From positions 4,402,001 through 4,466,000 of the forward strand of contig NZ_CP197474.1 of assembly GCF_052180245.1 (NCBI RefSeq): DNA of 64,000 nt. Direction: 5' to 3'. The notes under the pieces are model-generated. The model made no database searches and was not told where the DNA came from. It saw only the letters and a list, made by a program, of their open reading frames with translations. The translations under genes were made by a program, and so were the position numbers. Numbering within the stretch: position 1 is the first letter of the stretch; each line of letters starts with the position of its first letter. Below are positions 9,212 through 17,199 of this stretch, in pieces. Source of the DNA: Parapusillimonas sp013416435 (lineage in GTDB: Bacteria; Pseudomonadota; Gammaproteobacteria; Burkholderiales; Burkholderiaceae_B).

Positions 9212-10186
9212 ATGATTAATTCATCCAAAACCGTTGGGCGCTCTTCTGCAGCGTTCGAGCTGGCGCGCGCTATCGTCAAGGCCGCGCCCACCGAGGCCAG
9301 CGTGCTGATCGTCGGGGAAAGCGGAACCGGGAAAGAAGTCGTTGCACGCGCCATCCATAAACGCAGCACTCGCTGCGAAGCGCCGTTCGTGGCCATCAAT
9401 TGCGGGGCCATTTCAGCATCTCTGGCAGAAACAGCATTCTTTGGACACGAAAAAGGCAGTTTCACGGGGGCGGCGGCCACCACCAAGGGCTGTTTTGAAA
9501 CCGCCGACGGCGGCACTCTGTTCCTGGATGAAGTCACCGAAATGCCCCTGCCCATGCAGGTGCAATTGCTGCGTGTCCTGGAAAGCGGCCAATACCACCG
9601 CGTCGGCGGCACAGAGCTGCGGCAGGCCCACGTCCGCATCATTGCCGCCACCAACCGCGACCCCAAGGAAGCAGTCAAGTCGGGACGCTTTCGCTCCGAT
9701 CTGCTGTATCGGCTCGCAGTCTTTCCGATACGCGTTCCCAGTCTGCGCGAAAGACAATCCGACATCGCTTATCTGGCCCAGCGATTTCTCGATGAATTGA
9801 ATGCGGAAGAAAAGACCCGGAAGCAATTTTCAGAGGCTACCATCACGCATCTTGAAGCCTACAATTGGCCCGGCAATATCCGGGAGCTCAAGAATACGGT
9901 CACGCGGGCCTACATCCTGGCCAATGACACCATAGAAATCGGCCCGATGATGCCGGTGTTTCGCGTCAAGACGCCCGATCTGGCCAATGGTTTTCTGAAA
10001 ATCCCCATTGGCACGGACCTTGCCAATGCGCAACATGCGCTCATACAGGCGACACTGGAGTATTACTCCGGCGATAAGCGCCGCACCGCGGCGGCGCTGG
10101 GTATCAGCCCCAAGACGCTGTACAACCGCCTGGAACAAATCAAGGGCGAAGCGCCTGCCAACGGCACTTCTTACCGTCGCCGGTAA
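9212..10186 (+). CDS. Stand-alone AAA+ sigma-54 activator lacking a sensor domain
   Basis: A 324-residue activator consisting of an AAA+ domain from the first residues (SVLIVGESGTGKEVVARAI; GSFTGA loop; GGTLFLDEVTEMP) and a C-terminal Fis helix-turn-helix (RRTAAALGISPKTLYNRLEQ). It has no receiver, GAF or PAS domain, as in PspF- and HrpR/S-like activators, so its activity is presumably set by expression level or a partner protein. It resembles the neighbouring response regulator, which suggests duplication. The start at 9212 (MINSSKTVG, after CTCCGGAAA) fits the domain boundary; an in-frame ATG at 9149 would add 21 residues with no domain. Its stop is 233 bases from the rpoN start. Confidence 0.88.
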   Translation: MINSSKTVGRSSAAFELARAIVKAAPTEASVLIVGESGTGKEVVARAIHKRSTRCEAPFVAINCGAISASLAETAFFGHEKGSFTGAAATTKGCFETADGGTLFLDEVTEMPLPMQVQLLRVLESGQYHRVGGTELRQAHVRIIAATNRDPKEAVKSGRFRSDLLYRLAVFPIRVPSLRERQSDIAYLAQRFLDELNAEEKTRKQFSEATITHLEAYNWPGNIRELKNTVTRAYILANDTIEIGPMMPVFRVKTPDLANGFLKIPIGTDLANAQHALIQATLEYYSGDKRRTAAALGISPKTLYNRLEQIKGEAPANGTSYRRR

Positions 10187-10207
10187 TTAGCACTCACTCG
10201 CGGCGCG

Positions 10208-10249
10208 GATGTGATCGCGGCCGCCGCCTCACATCTGACAAGTCACATC
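10208..10249 (+). promoter_or_regulatory. Candidate enhancer (UAS): three TCACATC elements upstream of rpoN
   Basis: GATGTGA at 10208-10214 is the reverse complement of TCACATC, which follows directly at 10229-10235 and again at 10243-10249 (14-base period). The cluster lies roughly 105-150 bases upstream of the -12 element of the rpoN promoter, the normal range for activator binding. Identity as a binding site for one of the two adjacent activators is inferred. Confidence 0.45.
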
Positions 10250-10341
10250 TTTTTTCAATCCTCTGAAACGCTGTCGTGGCGTAGCTGTCCGGTCTTCTTC
10301 ATTGCGTGCCTGGCCCGTTGAAGCTGAGGGCTGACTAATTC

Positions 10342-10356
10342 TGGCACGGTTATTGC
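10342..10356 (+). promoter_or_regulatory. Consensus sigma-54 promoter of rpoN
   Basis: TGGCACG-gtta-TTGC is a perfect match to the sigma-54 consensus, with GG (10343-10344) and GC (10355-10356) 10 bases apart. Transcription should start near 10367, leaving a leader of about 53 bases before the rpoN ATG. The site predicts that this rpoN gene is transcribed by sigma-54 holoenzyme and therefore amplifies its own expression. Confidence 0.8.
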
Positions 10357-10419
10357 GTCATCTTCCAATGTGCAGTCGCCAACTGGCATCAAGCAGAACC
10401 CACACAGGAGACCAGACAA

Positions 10420-11901
10420 ATGACGCAGATGTCTTATGAGTTGCTGGCCAAGCAGCAAACCAGTCTGACGCCCCGCCTGCAGCAATCCGTGAAGCTGTTG
10501 CAAATGTCGACCCTGGATTTCACCAAGGAAGTCGCCCAAGCCATCGCCAACAATCCTTTCCTTGAGGATGGGGAAGACACCTCGTCGGAAGAGCACGCGC
10601 ATGCCGGCGCCCCGGCACCCAAAGACGCCGGACATGCCGACGGCACGGATTTCGACCCTCCTGAGCAGTCCGCCGTCGGCAACGCGGATGCCGACCGGGA
10701 TACGCAAGCCGTCGAGCCGGCCTTCGATGAAAACGTGTCGACGTATTCAGGGGATTATCCCGTTCGGCGCGATCCCGATCTTCCAGACACCGATGTAGGC
10801 CAGTGGGCACAGCATCAGACCAGCATGCAGGAGTCGCTGCTCTCCGATCTCTGCGCCTATCCGCTGTCCGAGCGCGACCGCTATCTGGCGGAATACATTA
10901 TTGAAGCCATAGACGACGATGGCTACCTGCGCCTTCCTTTCTCCGAGCTGGCCCCCGCTTCGGCGTTTTCGCCGCCGGTGGATGAAAAGGAATGGGAAGC
11001 CGCGCTGCGCCTGGTGCAACAGATCGCAACGCCCGGCCTGGCGGCGCGCAACCTGCAGGAATGCCTCTGCCTCCAATTGCAGGCGCTGGATGAAAAAACG
11101 CCTGGCAAACTGCTGGCTACGCGCATCGTCTCGGAACACATCGACAAGCTTGGACGCTGCGACTATGCCGGACTGGCGCGCGCCCTGGAATGCAGCGCCG
11201 AGGACATACAGCAGGCCACCCTGCTGATCCGCAGTCTCGAGCCGCATCCCGGCCGTCGCTACGGCGCCATAGACCCGTCGTGCTATGTCGTTCCCGACGT
11301 CATCGTGCGCAAGGTCGGCAAACTCTGGGTCGCCGTCGGCAACGAAAGCGCGACCCCGCACGCGCGGCTGAATACCGTCTATGCGAAGCTTTTCCGCGAG
11401 TCCCGCTACGAGGACAGATCATTGATGGCCCAGGCGCTCCAGGAAGCACGCTGGCTGCTGCGCAGCCTGGAGCAGCGGAGCAGCACCATCCAGCGCGTGG
11501 CACAGGCCATCGTCGCGCGCCAGCAGACTTTCTTCGACTACGGCGAAATCGCTCTGCGGCCGCTGATGCTCAGCGAAATCGCGGAGGAGCTGGGAATGCA
11601 TGAATCCACGGTTTCGCGCGCGACCAGCCATAAATACCTGTCCTCCCCGCGCGGCCTCTTCGAGTTCAAGCACTTCTTCTCGCGCGAACTCGCCACCAGT
11701 TCGGGCGGCACCTGCTCGGCCGTCGCCGTGCGCGCACTCATCCAGGAGATGATCGACGAGGAGAATCCCAAGGAACCGCTGTCCGACGTCACGCTGGCAC
11801 GCAAGCTGGCGCGCGAGGGGGTGGTGGTCGCCAGGCGGACCGTTTCCAAGTACCGCGCACAGATCAAGTATCCGCCAGCGGAATTGCGGCGCGCTCCTTA
11901 G
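10420..11901 (+). CDS. rpoN: RNA polymerase sigma-54 factor
   Basis: A 493-residue sigma-54. Region I is typical (LLAKQQTSLTPRLQQSVKLLQMS, then ANNPFLED), region II is acidic, region III contains the core-binding and helix-turn-helix parts (LSEIAEELGMHESTVSRAT), and the RpoN box reads ARRTVSKYR at residues 471-479. It starts at an ATG preceded by CAGGAG. The usual rpoN neighbours (lptA/lptB upstream; hpf and ptsN downstream) are absent, so this may be a second, accessory copy; the rest of the genome would be needed to settle that. A perfect sigma-54 promoter stands 64 bases upstream and two sigma-54 activator genes precede it, which suggests an autoregulated module. Confidence 0.95.
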   Translation: MTQMSYELLAKQQTSLTPRLQQSVKLLQMSTLDFTKEVAQAIANNPFLEDGEDTSSEEHAHAGAPAPKDAGHADGTDFDPPEQSAVGNADADRDTQAVEPAFDENVSTYSGDYPVRRDPDLPDTDVGQWAQHQTSMQESLLSDLCAYPLSERDRYLAEYIIEAIDDDGYLRLPFSELAPASAFSPPVDEKEWEAALRLVQQIATPGLAARNLQECLCLQLQALDEKTPGKLLATRIVSEHIDKLGRCDYAGLARALECSAEDIQQATLLIRSLEPHPGRRYGAIDPSCYVVPDVIVRKVGKLWVAVGNESATPHARLNTVYAKLFRESRYEDRSLMAQALQEARWLLRSLEQRSSTIQRVAQAIVARQQTFFDYGEIALRPLMLSEIAEELGMHESTVSRATSHKYLSSPRGLFEFKHFFSRELATSSGGTCSAVAVRALIQEMIDEENPKEPLSDVTLARKLAREGVVVARRTVSKYRAQIKYPPAELRRAP

Positions 11902-11956
11902 CCTGCATGGGCGCTGCGGGCCACCGGGCGGGCGCGCGGGGCAAAGCAGTTAAAAT

Positions 11957-11992
11957 GTCGGGTCCAACGCTCATTTGAGCGCCGGACCCGAC
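11957..11992. terminator. Long hairpin downstream of rpoN
   Basis: GTCGGGTCC-aa-CGCTCA-tt-TGAGCG-cc-GGACCCGAC folds into two perfect stems of 9 and 6 bp separated by a 2x2 internal loop. It lies 55 bases after the rpoN stop and 60 bases before the next gene. A T-run does not follow on the plus strand, so intrinsic termination is uncertain; it could also protect the rpoN message 3' end or be a protein-binding palindrome. Confidence 0.5.
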
Positions 11993-12051
11993 CTCATCGC
12001 TTACATTTCTGCCATGCCCGCCCTGCCGCTTGGCCACGGAGCCTTTTTTCC

Positions 12052-12840
12052 ATGACCGCGCCCGATTACGCCGTCAAAGTCGAAGACATTCACAAGTCCT
12101 ACGGAGCGAATGAAGTCCTTCGAGGCATTTCATTCGAGGCCCGGCAAGGACACGTGCTCTCCATCATCGGCGCGTCCGGATCCGGCAAAAGTACCCTGCT
12201 TCGATGCATCAACCATCTGGTGGTCCCGGACCAGGGCACCGTCCGTATCGGAAATGAAATTCTGCGCAGCCACAAGAATCGCGCCGGCATCGCCGTCAGC
12301 AGCGACCCCCGGCAGCTCGAGCGCGTGCGTGCCCGTCTCGGCATGGTCTTTCAGAACTTCAATCTCTGGTCGCACCGCAACGTGCTGCAGAACCTCATCG
12401 AAGGCCCGGTGCATGTGCAGGGGCGCTCGCGGCAGGAAGCCGTCGAACATGCCGTGGGCCTGCTAGACAAGGTCGGGCTTTCCGACAAGAGGGACGCCTA
12501 TCCGTCCGAGCTGTCCGGGGGACAGCAACAGCGCGTGGCGATCGCGCGCGCGCTGGCCATGCAGCCCGACGTCCTTTTGTTTGACGAGCCCACCTCTGCG
12601 CTGGATCCCGAGATGGTAGGAGAGGTGCTGCGCGTCATCCGCCAGCTTGCCGACGAAGGCCGCAGCATGATCCTGGTCACGCATGAAATGAATTTCGCGC
12701 GCGAAGTCTCCGACCACGGCATCTTCATGCACAACGGCCGAATCGAAGAAGAGGGTGTCCCCGACGCGCTATTCGGCGCGCCCAGTTCACCGCGGCTGCG
12801 CCAGTTCCTGCAGCCGATGCAGAGCGCCGCCTATGGATGA
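12052..12840 (+). CDS. Polar amino-acid ABC transporter, ATP-binding subunit
   Basis: A 262-residue ATPase of the HisP/OccP/GlnQ group that energises uptake of a polar amino acid. Walker A is GASGSGKST, the Q-loop region MVFQNFNLWSHRNVLQN, the signature LSGGQQQR and Walker B VLLFDEPTSALDP. The 'SHRNVLQN' form and an insert after the Walker A strand (SHKNRAGIAVSSDPRQLERV) are typical of the histidine/arginine/opine subgroup. It is the first gene of a plus-strand operon with the receptor, two permeases and an asparaginase; ATPase-first order is less common than receptor-first. Confidence 0.92.
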   Translation: MTAPDYAVKVEDIHKSYGANEVLRGISFEARQGHVLSIIGASGSGKSTLLRCINHLVVPDQGTVRIGNEILRSHKNRAGIAVSSDPRQLERVRARLGMVFQNFNLWSHRNVLQNLIEGPVHVQGRSRQEAVEHAVGLLDKVGLSDKRDAYPSELSGGQQQRVAIARALAMQPDVLLFDEPTSALDPEMVGEVLRVIRQLADEGRSMILVTHEMNFAREVSDHGIFMHNGRIEEEGVPDALFGAPSSPRLRQFLQPMQSAAYG

Positions 12841-12943
12841 AGAGCCTGTTTGGTAAGATCTCGCCTGCGGGCAACGCAGCCTCGGCGTCCCACGCAGAAC
12901 CACAATCCGGCTGATCCACACAGCCGCAGCAAGGAAGACTCAA

Positions 12944-13759
12944 GTGATTAAACCTATCGTGCATAAAGCCGCGCTGTGCGCCGGCATGCTGCTGCTGGGG
13001 CTGGGCACAGCCTCCGCAGCCACCCTCAAGATCGGTACAGAAGGCGGATATCCGCCCTGGAGCATGGTCGATGCCGCCGGCAAAGTCAGCGGTTTCGACG
13101 CCGACGTTGGCAATGCGCTCTGCCGGGAGCTGCAGGCCGACTGTCGTTTCGTGGTCCAGGCGTTCGACAGCCTGATCCCATCCCTGGATGCAAATCGCTT
13201 CGACCTGATCATCTCGGGCATGTCGTTCACTCCTGAACGCAACAAGCGCATTGCATTCAGCATTCCCTACGCGGTGGAAGACGCCATTTTCGTGCTTCCC
13301 CGACAGAGTGCGCTGGTCGGCGCCACAGACACCGGGACCGTGCTCAAGGGGCTGGCCGGCAAGACCGTCGGCGTACAAGGCGGCACCACGCATGGCGACT
13401 ACCTGCGCAAGAATGCGCCTGGCCTGACGGTAAAGAACTACGATACGCTGGACCAGATGCAGATCGACCTGGACGCCGGGCGCCTGGACGCCACCTTCGC
13501 CGACCTGACGTCCCAATCCAAATTCCTGAAAAAGGTCGGTGACAAGAATTTCGCCTTGTCCGAACTGATCATCAAAGGCTCTTCGGCGCCCGAGACCCTG
13601 GGCTTCGGCATCGCGGTCGGCATCAATAAACAGAACGCCGAACTCAAGCAGCGCGTCGATGCCGCCCTGTGCAAGCTCATCAACGACGGCACCATCAAGT
13701 CCTCCAGCGAGAAATGGTTCGACATCGACATTTCGAACTACGAGGTCTGCAAGAAGTAA
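12944..13759 (+). CDS. Amino-acid ABC transporter, periplasmic binding protein
   Basis: A 271-residue receptor of solute-binding family 3. A Sec signal peptide of about 22 residues (hydrophobic AALCAGMLLLGLGTASA) precedes LKIGTEGGYPPWSMVDAAGKVSGFDADVGNALC, the classical family 3 opening. Start is a GTG with Shine-Dalgarno AAGGAAG (12931-12937). The ligand is not determined by sequence; the lysine/arginine/ornithine-type receptors are the closest in look, yet the downstream asparaginase would suit Asn/Gln/Asp uptake. The permease gene follows after 6 bases. Confidence 0.92.
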   Translation: MIKPIVHKAALCAGMLLLGLGTASAATLKIGTEGGYPPWSMVDAAGKVSGFDADVGNALCRELQADCRFVVQAFDSLIPSLDANRFDLIISGMSFTPERNKRIAFSIPYAVEDAIFVLPRQSALVGATDTGTVLKGLAGKTVGVQGGTTHGDYLRKNAPGLTVKNYDTLDQMQIDLDAGRLDATFADLTSQSKFLKKVGDKNFALSELIIKGSSAPETLGFGIAVGINKQNAELKQRVDAALCKLINDGTIKSSSEKWFDIDISNYEVCKK

Positions 13760-13765
13760 ACGGGG

Positions 13766-14479
13766 ATGCTCGACACCATCTTGGCCGTGCTGCGCGAGGG
13801 CTGGGGCTGGACGCTGCTGCGCGGCACGGCCATGACCTTGCTGATCGCGTCCCTGGGCATGTGCCTGGGCGTCGCGATCGGCATCGCCGGCGCGGCCGTC
13901 AAGACATCGGGGCCCAGGCTTGCCGGCCTGCTCGTCAGCACGTACACGACCGTATTTCGCAGCATTCCGGAACTCCTGATCATCTATCTGCTGTTCTTCG
14001 GCTCGGTACAGCCCGTATCCGATCTCGCAGACTACCTCGAATGGGAAGACGCCATGACCGGCTGGTTCCCCGCGCTGGTCGGCATCATCGCCATTGGGTT
14101 GATTTCGGGCTCCTACGGCGTCGAGGTGTTCCGCGGAGCGCTCAAGGCCATTCCCCCGGGCCAGATCGAGGCAGCGCGCGCGATCGGAATGACTGGACGA
14201 CAACGCCTGACGCGCATCGTGATTCCGCAGATGTTCTGGTATGCGCTGCCCGGCACCAACAATGTGTGGCAGACGGCCCTCAAGGACACCGCGCTCATCT
14301 CGCTGGTCGGACTCGTGGAAATCATGCGCGCCGCGGTATTGGGGGCGGCTGCCACGCGCGAGCCCCTGGCGCTGTATGTCATGGCGGGCGCCTTGTATTT
14401 TCTGATCGGGGCCGCCAGCCAGGGCGCATTCGTTCTGGCCGAGCGCCGCTATGGCCGCGGCATGAAGGGGCACGCGTGA
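13766..14479 (+). CDS. Amino-acid ABC transporter permease (HisQ-like)
   Basis: A 237-residue inner-membrane permease with about five helices. The EAA loop that docks the ATPase reads EVFRGALKAIPPGQIEAARAIGM, followed by PQMFWYALPGTNNVWQ. An N-terminal segment LLRGTAMTLLIASLGMCLGVAIGIAG is typical of the HisMQ family. Overlaps the next permease start by one base (TGATG), so the two subunits are coupled and probably form a heterodimer. Confidence 0.92.
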   Translation: MLDTILAVLREGWGWTLLRGTAMTLLIASLGMCLGVAIGIAGAAVKTSGPRLAGLLVSTYTTVFRSIPELLIIYLLFFGSVQPVSDLADYLEWEDAMTGWFPALVGIIAIGLISGSYGVEVFRGALKAIPPGQIEAARAIGMTGRQRLTRIVIPQMFWYALPGTNNVWQTALKDTALISLVGLVEIMRAAVLGAAATREPLALYVMAGALYFLIGAASQGAFVLAERRYGRGMKGHA

Positions 14480-15153
14480 TGGACGCCGAGCTCCTGCGCC
14501 ATACCATCGTGAATCTCTTCGAGGGATTCGGCCTGACGGTCTACATCGGCCTGATCGCCATCGGGCTCGCGTCCATCGTCGGTCTCGTGCTGGCTTTGAT
14601 GCGCGTATCGCGCAGCCGGCTCGCAGCCCGTTTCGCCTTCGTCTACAGCACCTGTTTTCGCGGAACGCCGCTGCTGGTGCAATTGTTCATTCTCTACTAT
14701 GGCATAGGCACGCTGCCGGTCGTGCGCGAGACACCCGTTCTGTGGTGGCTGTTCAGCGACGGCGGCCGCTGCGCGATACTCGCGATTGCGCTGAACAGCG
14801 GCGCCTATGTCAGCGAAGTGCTGCGCGGAGGCTTCCAGTCTGTTCCTGCGGGCCAGATCGAAGCGGCCCGGGCCTGCGGCATGTCGACGGCCCTGTGTTT
14901 CCGCCGCATCGTCTTTCCGCTTGCCTTGCGGCAGGCACTGCCCGCCTACAGCAACGAAATCGTGCTTGTCATCAAGGGCACCAGCCTGGCGTCCACGATC
15001 GCGGTCATGGAGCTCACAGGCCATGCAAAGCGCCTGATGAATCAAAACTATGCCATTATTGAAACCTTCGTCATGGCGGGGATGCTTTATCTGATGATCA
15101 ATTTCTTCCTGCTCGCTTGCGTGCACGCGCTGGAACGCCGGCTGAAGCACTGA
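14479..15153 (+). CDS. Amino-acid ABC transporter permease (HisM-like)
   Basis: A 224-residue membrane partner of the upstream permease. It opens with HTIVNLFEGFGLTVYIGLIAIGLA, has the conserved TCFRGTPLLVQLFILYYG segment, and the EAA loop EVLRGGFQSVPAGQIEAARACGM. The ATG overlaps the preceding TGA by one base. A longer frame extending upstream from 13669 is only a read-through of the previous gene. The asparaginase gene follows after 7 bases. Confidence 0.92.
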   Translation: MDAELLRHTIVNLFEGFGLTVYIGLIAIGLASIVGLVLALMRVSRSRLAARFAFVYSTCFRGTPLLVQLFILYYGIGTLPVVRETPVLWWLFSDGGRCAILAIALNSGAYVSEVLRGGFQSVPAGQIEAARACGMSTALCFRRIVFPLALRQALPAYSNEIVLVIKGTSLASTIAVMELTGHAKRLMNQNYAIIETFVMAGMLYLMINFFLLACVHALERRLKH

Positions 15154-15160
15154 ACCCACC

Positions 15161-16162
15161 ATGCACACGCCAAAGCCAAAACTGCCCACCATCGCGCTGA
15201 TCGGCACCGGCGGAACGATCGCTTCGACCGCCTCCGACCCCACCGCCATGACCGACTACGCGGTCACGGAACCCGTCAGCGCCATCCTGGACGCCGTGCC
15301 CGAAATCACCGGCTTGGCGAATGTGCAGTATTGCCAGCCGTTCAACGTCGACAGCCGGTGCCTGGACAACAAAATGGTCTTGAAACTGGCTCGGCGCGTG
15401 GATCGCATCCTGGCCGACCCGTCGGTCGACGCCGCCGTCATCACGCATGGCACCGACACGCTCGAGGAAACCGCCTACTTCCTCAATCTGACGCTCAAGA
15501 GCCGCAAGGCCGTGGTCATGACCGGCGCGATGCGGCCCGCTTCGGCACGCAGCGCAGACGGCCCGCTCAATCTGTATCATGCGATGCTCGTCGCCGCCGC
15601 GCCGGACGCCGCCGGCAGAGGAGTCATGGTGGCCATGAACGAAAGCGTCCATGCCGCCCGGCATGTTTGTAAAACGCATACCAGCAACGTTCAGGCCTTC
15701 AGCTCACAGCAGCATGGCTGCTTGGGCGGCATCGTCAATGGCGTGCCCCGGTTCTTCAACACACCCGCGTCCAGCCACACGCTGGCGACGGATTTCACCG
15801 TGTCGGGTTTGAAGACCCTGCCCTGGGTAGACATCATCTACGATCATCAAAGCGCAGGCCCGCATCTGTTCGAAGCCTCCATCGCGGCGGGTGCGCAGGG
15901 CATCGTGCTGGCCGGAACGGGCAACGGCAGCATGTCGCCCGCCGCCGAAAAAGGCATGCGCCTGGCCGCCAGAAAAGGCGTCACCTGCGTACGCAGCACC
16001 CGCGTGGGCGATGGCCATGTGACCGCAAGCGCGACGGACGCCCGCCAGGGGCTCATCTCGGCGGGTTCGCTCAATCCTCAAAAAGCACGCATCCTGTTGA
16101 TGCTCGCGCTTTCCGTGACGCGGGATCGCGAGCGGATACAGGGGTACTTTGATCGCTGTTGA
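15161..16162 (+). CDS. L-asparaginase (type II fold), no signal peptide
   Basis: A 333-residue asparaginase that releases ammonia from asparagine (and possibly glutamine). The two catalytic threonine motifs are present: IALIGTGGTIASTASDP near the N-terminus and VITHGTDTLEETAYFL near residue 90; GAMRPASARSADGPLNL follows. Bacterial type II enzymes are usually periplasmic, but here the protein begins MHTPKPKLPTIALIG with no signal sequence, so it should be cytoplasmic. As the last gene of the ABC-importer operon it probably degrades the imported amide amino acid. The stop is 8 bases before a palindromic repeat cluster. Confidence 0.93.
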   Translation: MHTPKPKLPTIALIGTGGTIASTASDPTAMTDYAVTEPVSAILDAVPEITGLANVQYCQPFNVDSRCLDNKMVLKLARRVDRILADPSVDAAVITHGTDTLEETAYFLNLTLKSRKAVVMTGAMRPASARSADGPLNLYHAMLVAAAPDAAGRGVMVAMNESVHAARHVCKTHTSNVQAFSSQQHGCLGGIVNGVPRFFNTPASSHTLATDFTVSGLKTLPWVDIIYDHQSAGPHLFEASIAAGAQGIVLAGTGNGSMSPAAEKGMRLAARKGVTCVRSTRVGDGHVTASATDARQGLISAGSLNPQKARILLMLALSVTRDRERIQGYFDRC

Positions 16163-16170
16163 AGGCGGCA

Positions 16171-16284
16171 GGGGTCAGACCCCATACGGGGTCTGACCCC
16201 CCAGTCTTTTTTATGCCGTTTTCGGGGTCAGACCCCGTACGGGGTCTGCCCCCCCTCAAGCCCCCTCCTATGGGGTCTGACCCC
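16171..16284. repeat. Palindromic repeat cluster (two full units, one half unit)
   Basis: Full units at 16171-16200 (centre ATAC) and 16224-16253 (centre GTAC, one mismatch in the second arm) and a half unit at 16272-16284. Each 13-base arm is GGGGTC-N-GACCCC. The cluster fills the junction between the convergent asparaginase and pseudouridine synthase genes, and the half unit provides the last codons of the latter. A role as bidirectional terminator is plausible. Confidence 0.9.
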
Positions 16285-17197
16285 CTTCAAGCGCCTTTCT
16301 GCTTTCAAACCGCCGCCGCACGCCGCTCACCGGATCGATGAACTCGATGGCACGAGCCAGCAATTGCAAAGGCTTGCTGAAATCGTCCTCTTCCGCATAC
16401 GGCTGCAAAACCGGATAAAACGCATCATGGCATATCGGCATGCCCAAGGCGCTCATGTGCACGCGCAACTGGTGCTTACGCCCGGTATGGGGCATCAGCC
16501 TGAACCGGCCGATGCCGTCCGTGACCCGGATCAGCTCGATGCGGGTTTCGCTGTTGGCCGGGCCATCGACTTCATGCATGGTGAAGTGCCCCGGACGCTG
16601 TTCCAGCCGGCTGCGGCGCACCGTCGGAAATTCGATGCCGGGTCGCCATGGGGCAAGCGCCTCGTATTCCTTGTGCACCTTGCGCGACTGGAAAAGAGAC
16701 TGATACGCCCCCCGATACGCCGGATGCGCGCAAAATAGCAGCACTCCCGCCGTTTCCCTGTCCAGGCGATGGAGCGGCGTCAACCATGGCATGTCGAGCG
16801 AATGCCGCAGCCTCACCAGCGCCGTTTCCCGCAAGTATCTGCCACCGGGCGTGCTCGCCAGGAAATGCGGCTTGTCGACCGCCACCAAATACTCATCGCG
16901 AAACAACACCGGCAGATCGAAAGGCACCTGCGCCTCGCGAGGCACTTCGCGGTAGTACCAAAGCCAGCGCCCGGATTCATAAGGCGCGTCGCCCCGCTGC
17001 GGCAAGCCCGCCTGGTCGACGATGTCTTCCCGCGCAAGACGCGCAAGCAGAATATCCGGGGGAACATGGGGAAACCGCTCTTGCAGGAAATCGAACAAGG
17101 TCGGCCAAGAGCCGTCCGGCAGGTATACCCGGCTTGGCGCGACCCCGTCCCTGACAGGCAGCGGCGCCGCGCCCGCGGCACCGGCATGCCGTTCCAT
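16268..17197 (-). CDS. RluA-family RNA pseudouridine synthase
   Basis: A 309-residue enzyme that isomerises uridine to pseudouridine in rRNA or tRNA. The catalytic motif is HRLDRETAGVLLF, preceded by VLFRDEYLVAVDKPHFLAS and followed by the MPHTGRKHQLRVHMSALG box. The exact RNA site cannot be deduced. The ATG at 17197 lies 2 bases after the tdh stop; a TTG at 17203 would overlap that stop. The C-terminal residues GGQTP and the TAG stop are encoded by a half copy of the palindromic repeat, so the natural C-terminus has been replaced or extended by repeat insertion. Third gene of a likely kbl-tdh-rluA operon. Confidence 0.88.
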   Translation of the reverse strand: MERHAGAAGAAPLPVRDGVAPSRVYLPDGSWPTLFDFLQERFPHVPPDILLARLAREDIVDQAGLPQRGDAPYESGRWLWYYREVPREAQVPFDLPVLFRDEYLVAVDKPHFLASTPGGRYLRETALVRLRHSLDMPWLTPLHRLDRETAGVLLFCAHPAYRGAYQSLFQSRKVHKEYEALAPWRPGIEFPTVRRSRLEQRPGHFTMHEVDGPANSETRIELIRVTDGIGRFRLMPHTGRKHQLRVHMSALGMPICHDAFYPVLQPYAEEDDFSKPLQLLARAIEFIDPVSGVRRRFESRKALEGGQTP

Positions 17198-17199
17198 GC

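Noticed and set aside
12725..14473. 582-codon minus-strand frame
   Set aside because: Antisense to the ABC receptor and permease genes; His/Arg/Gly-rich shadow composition.
16171..16284. CRISPR array
   Set aside because: Units are palindromic, spaced irregularly, scattered over 46 kb, and there are no cas genes.
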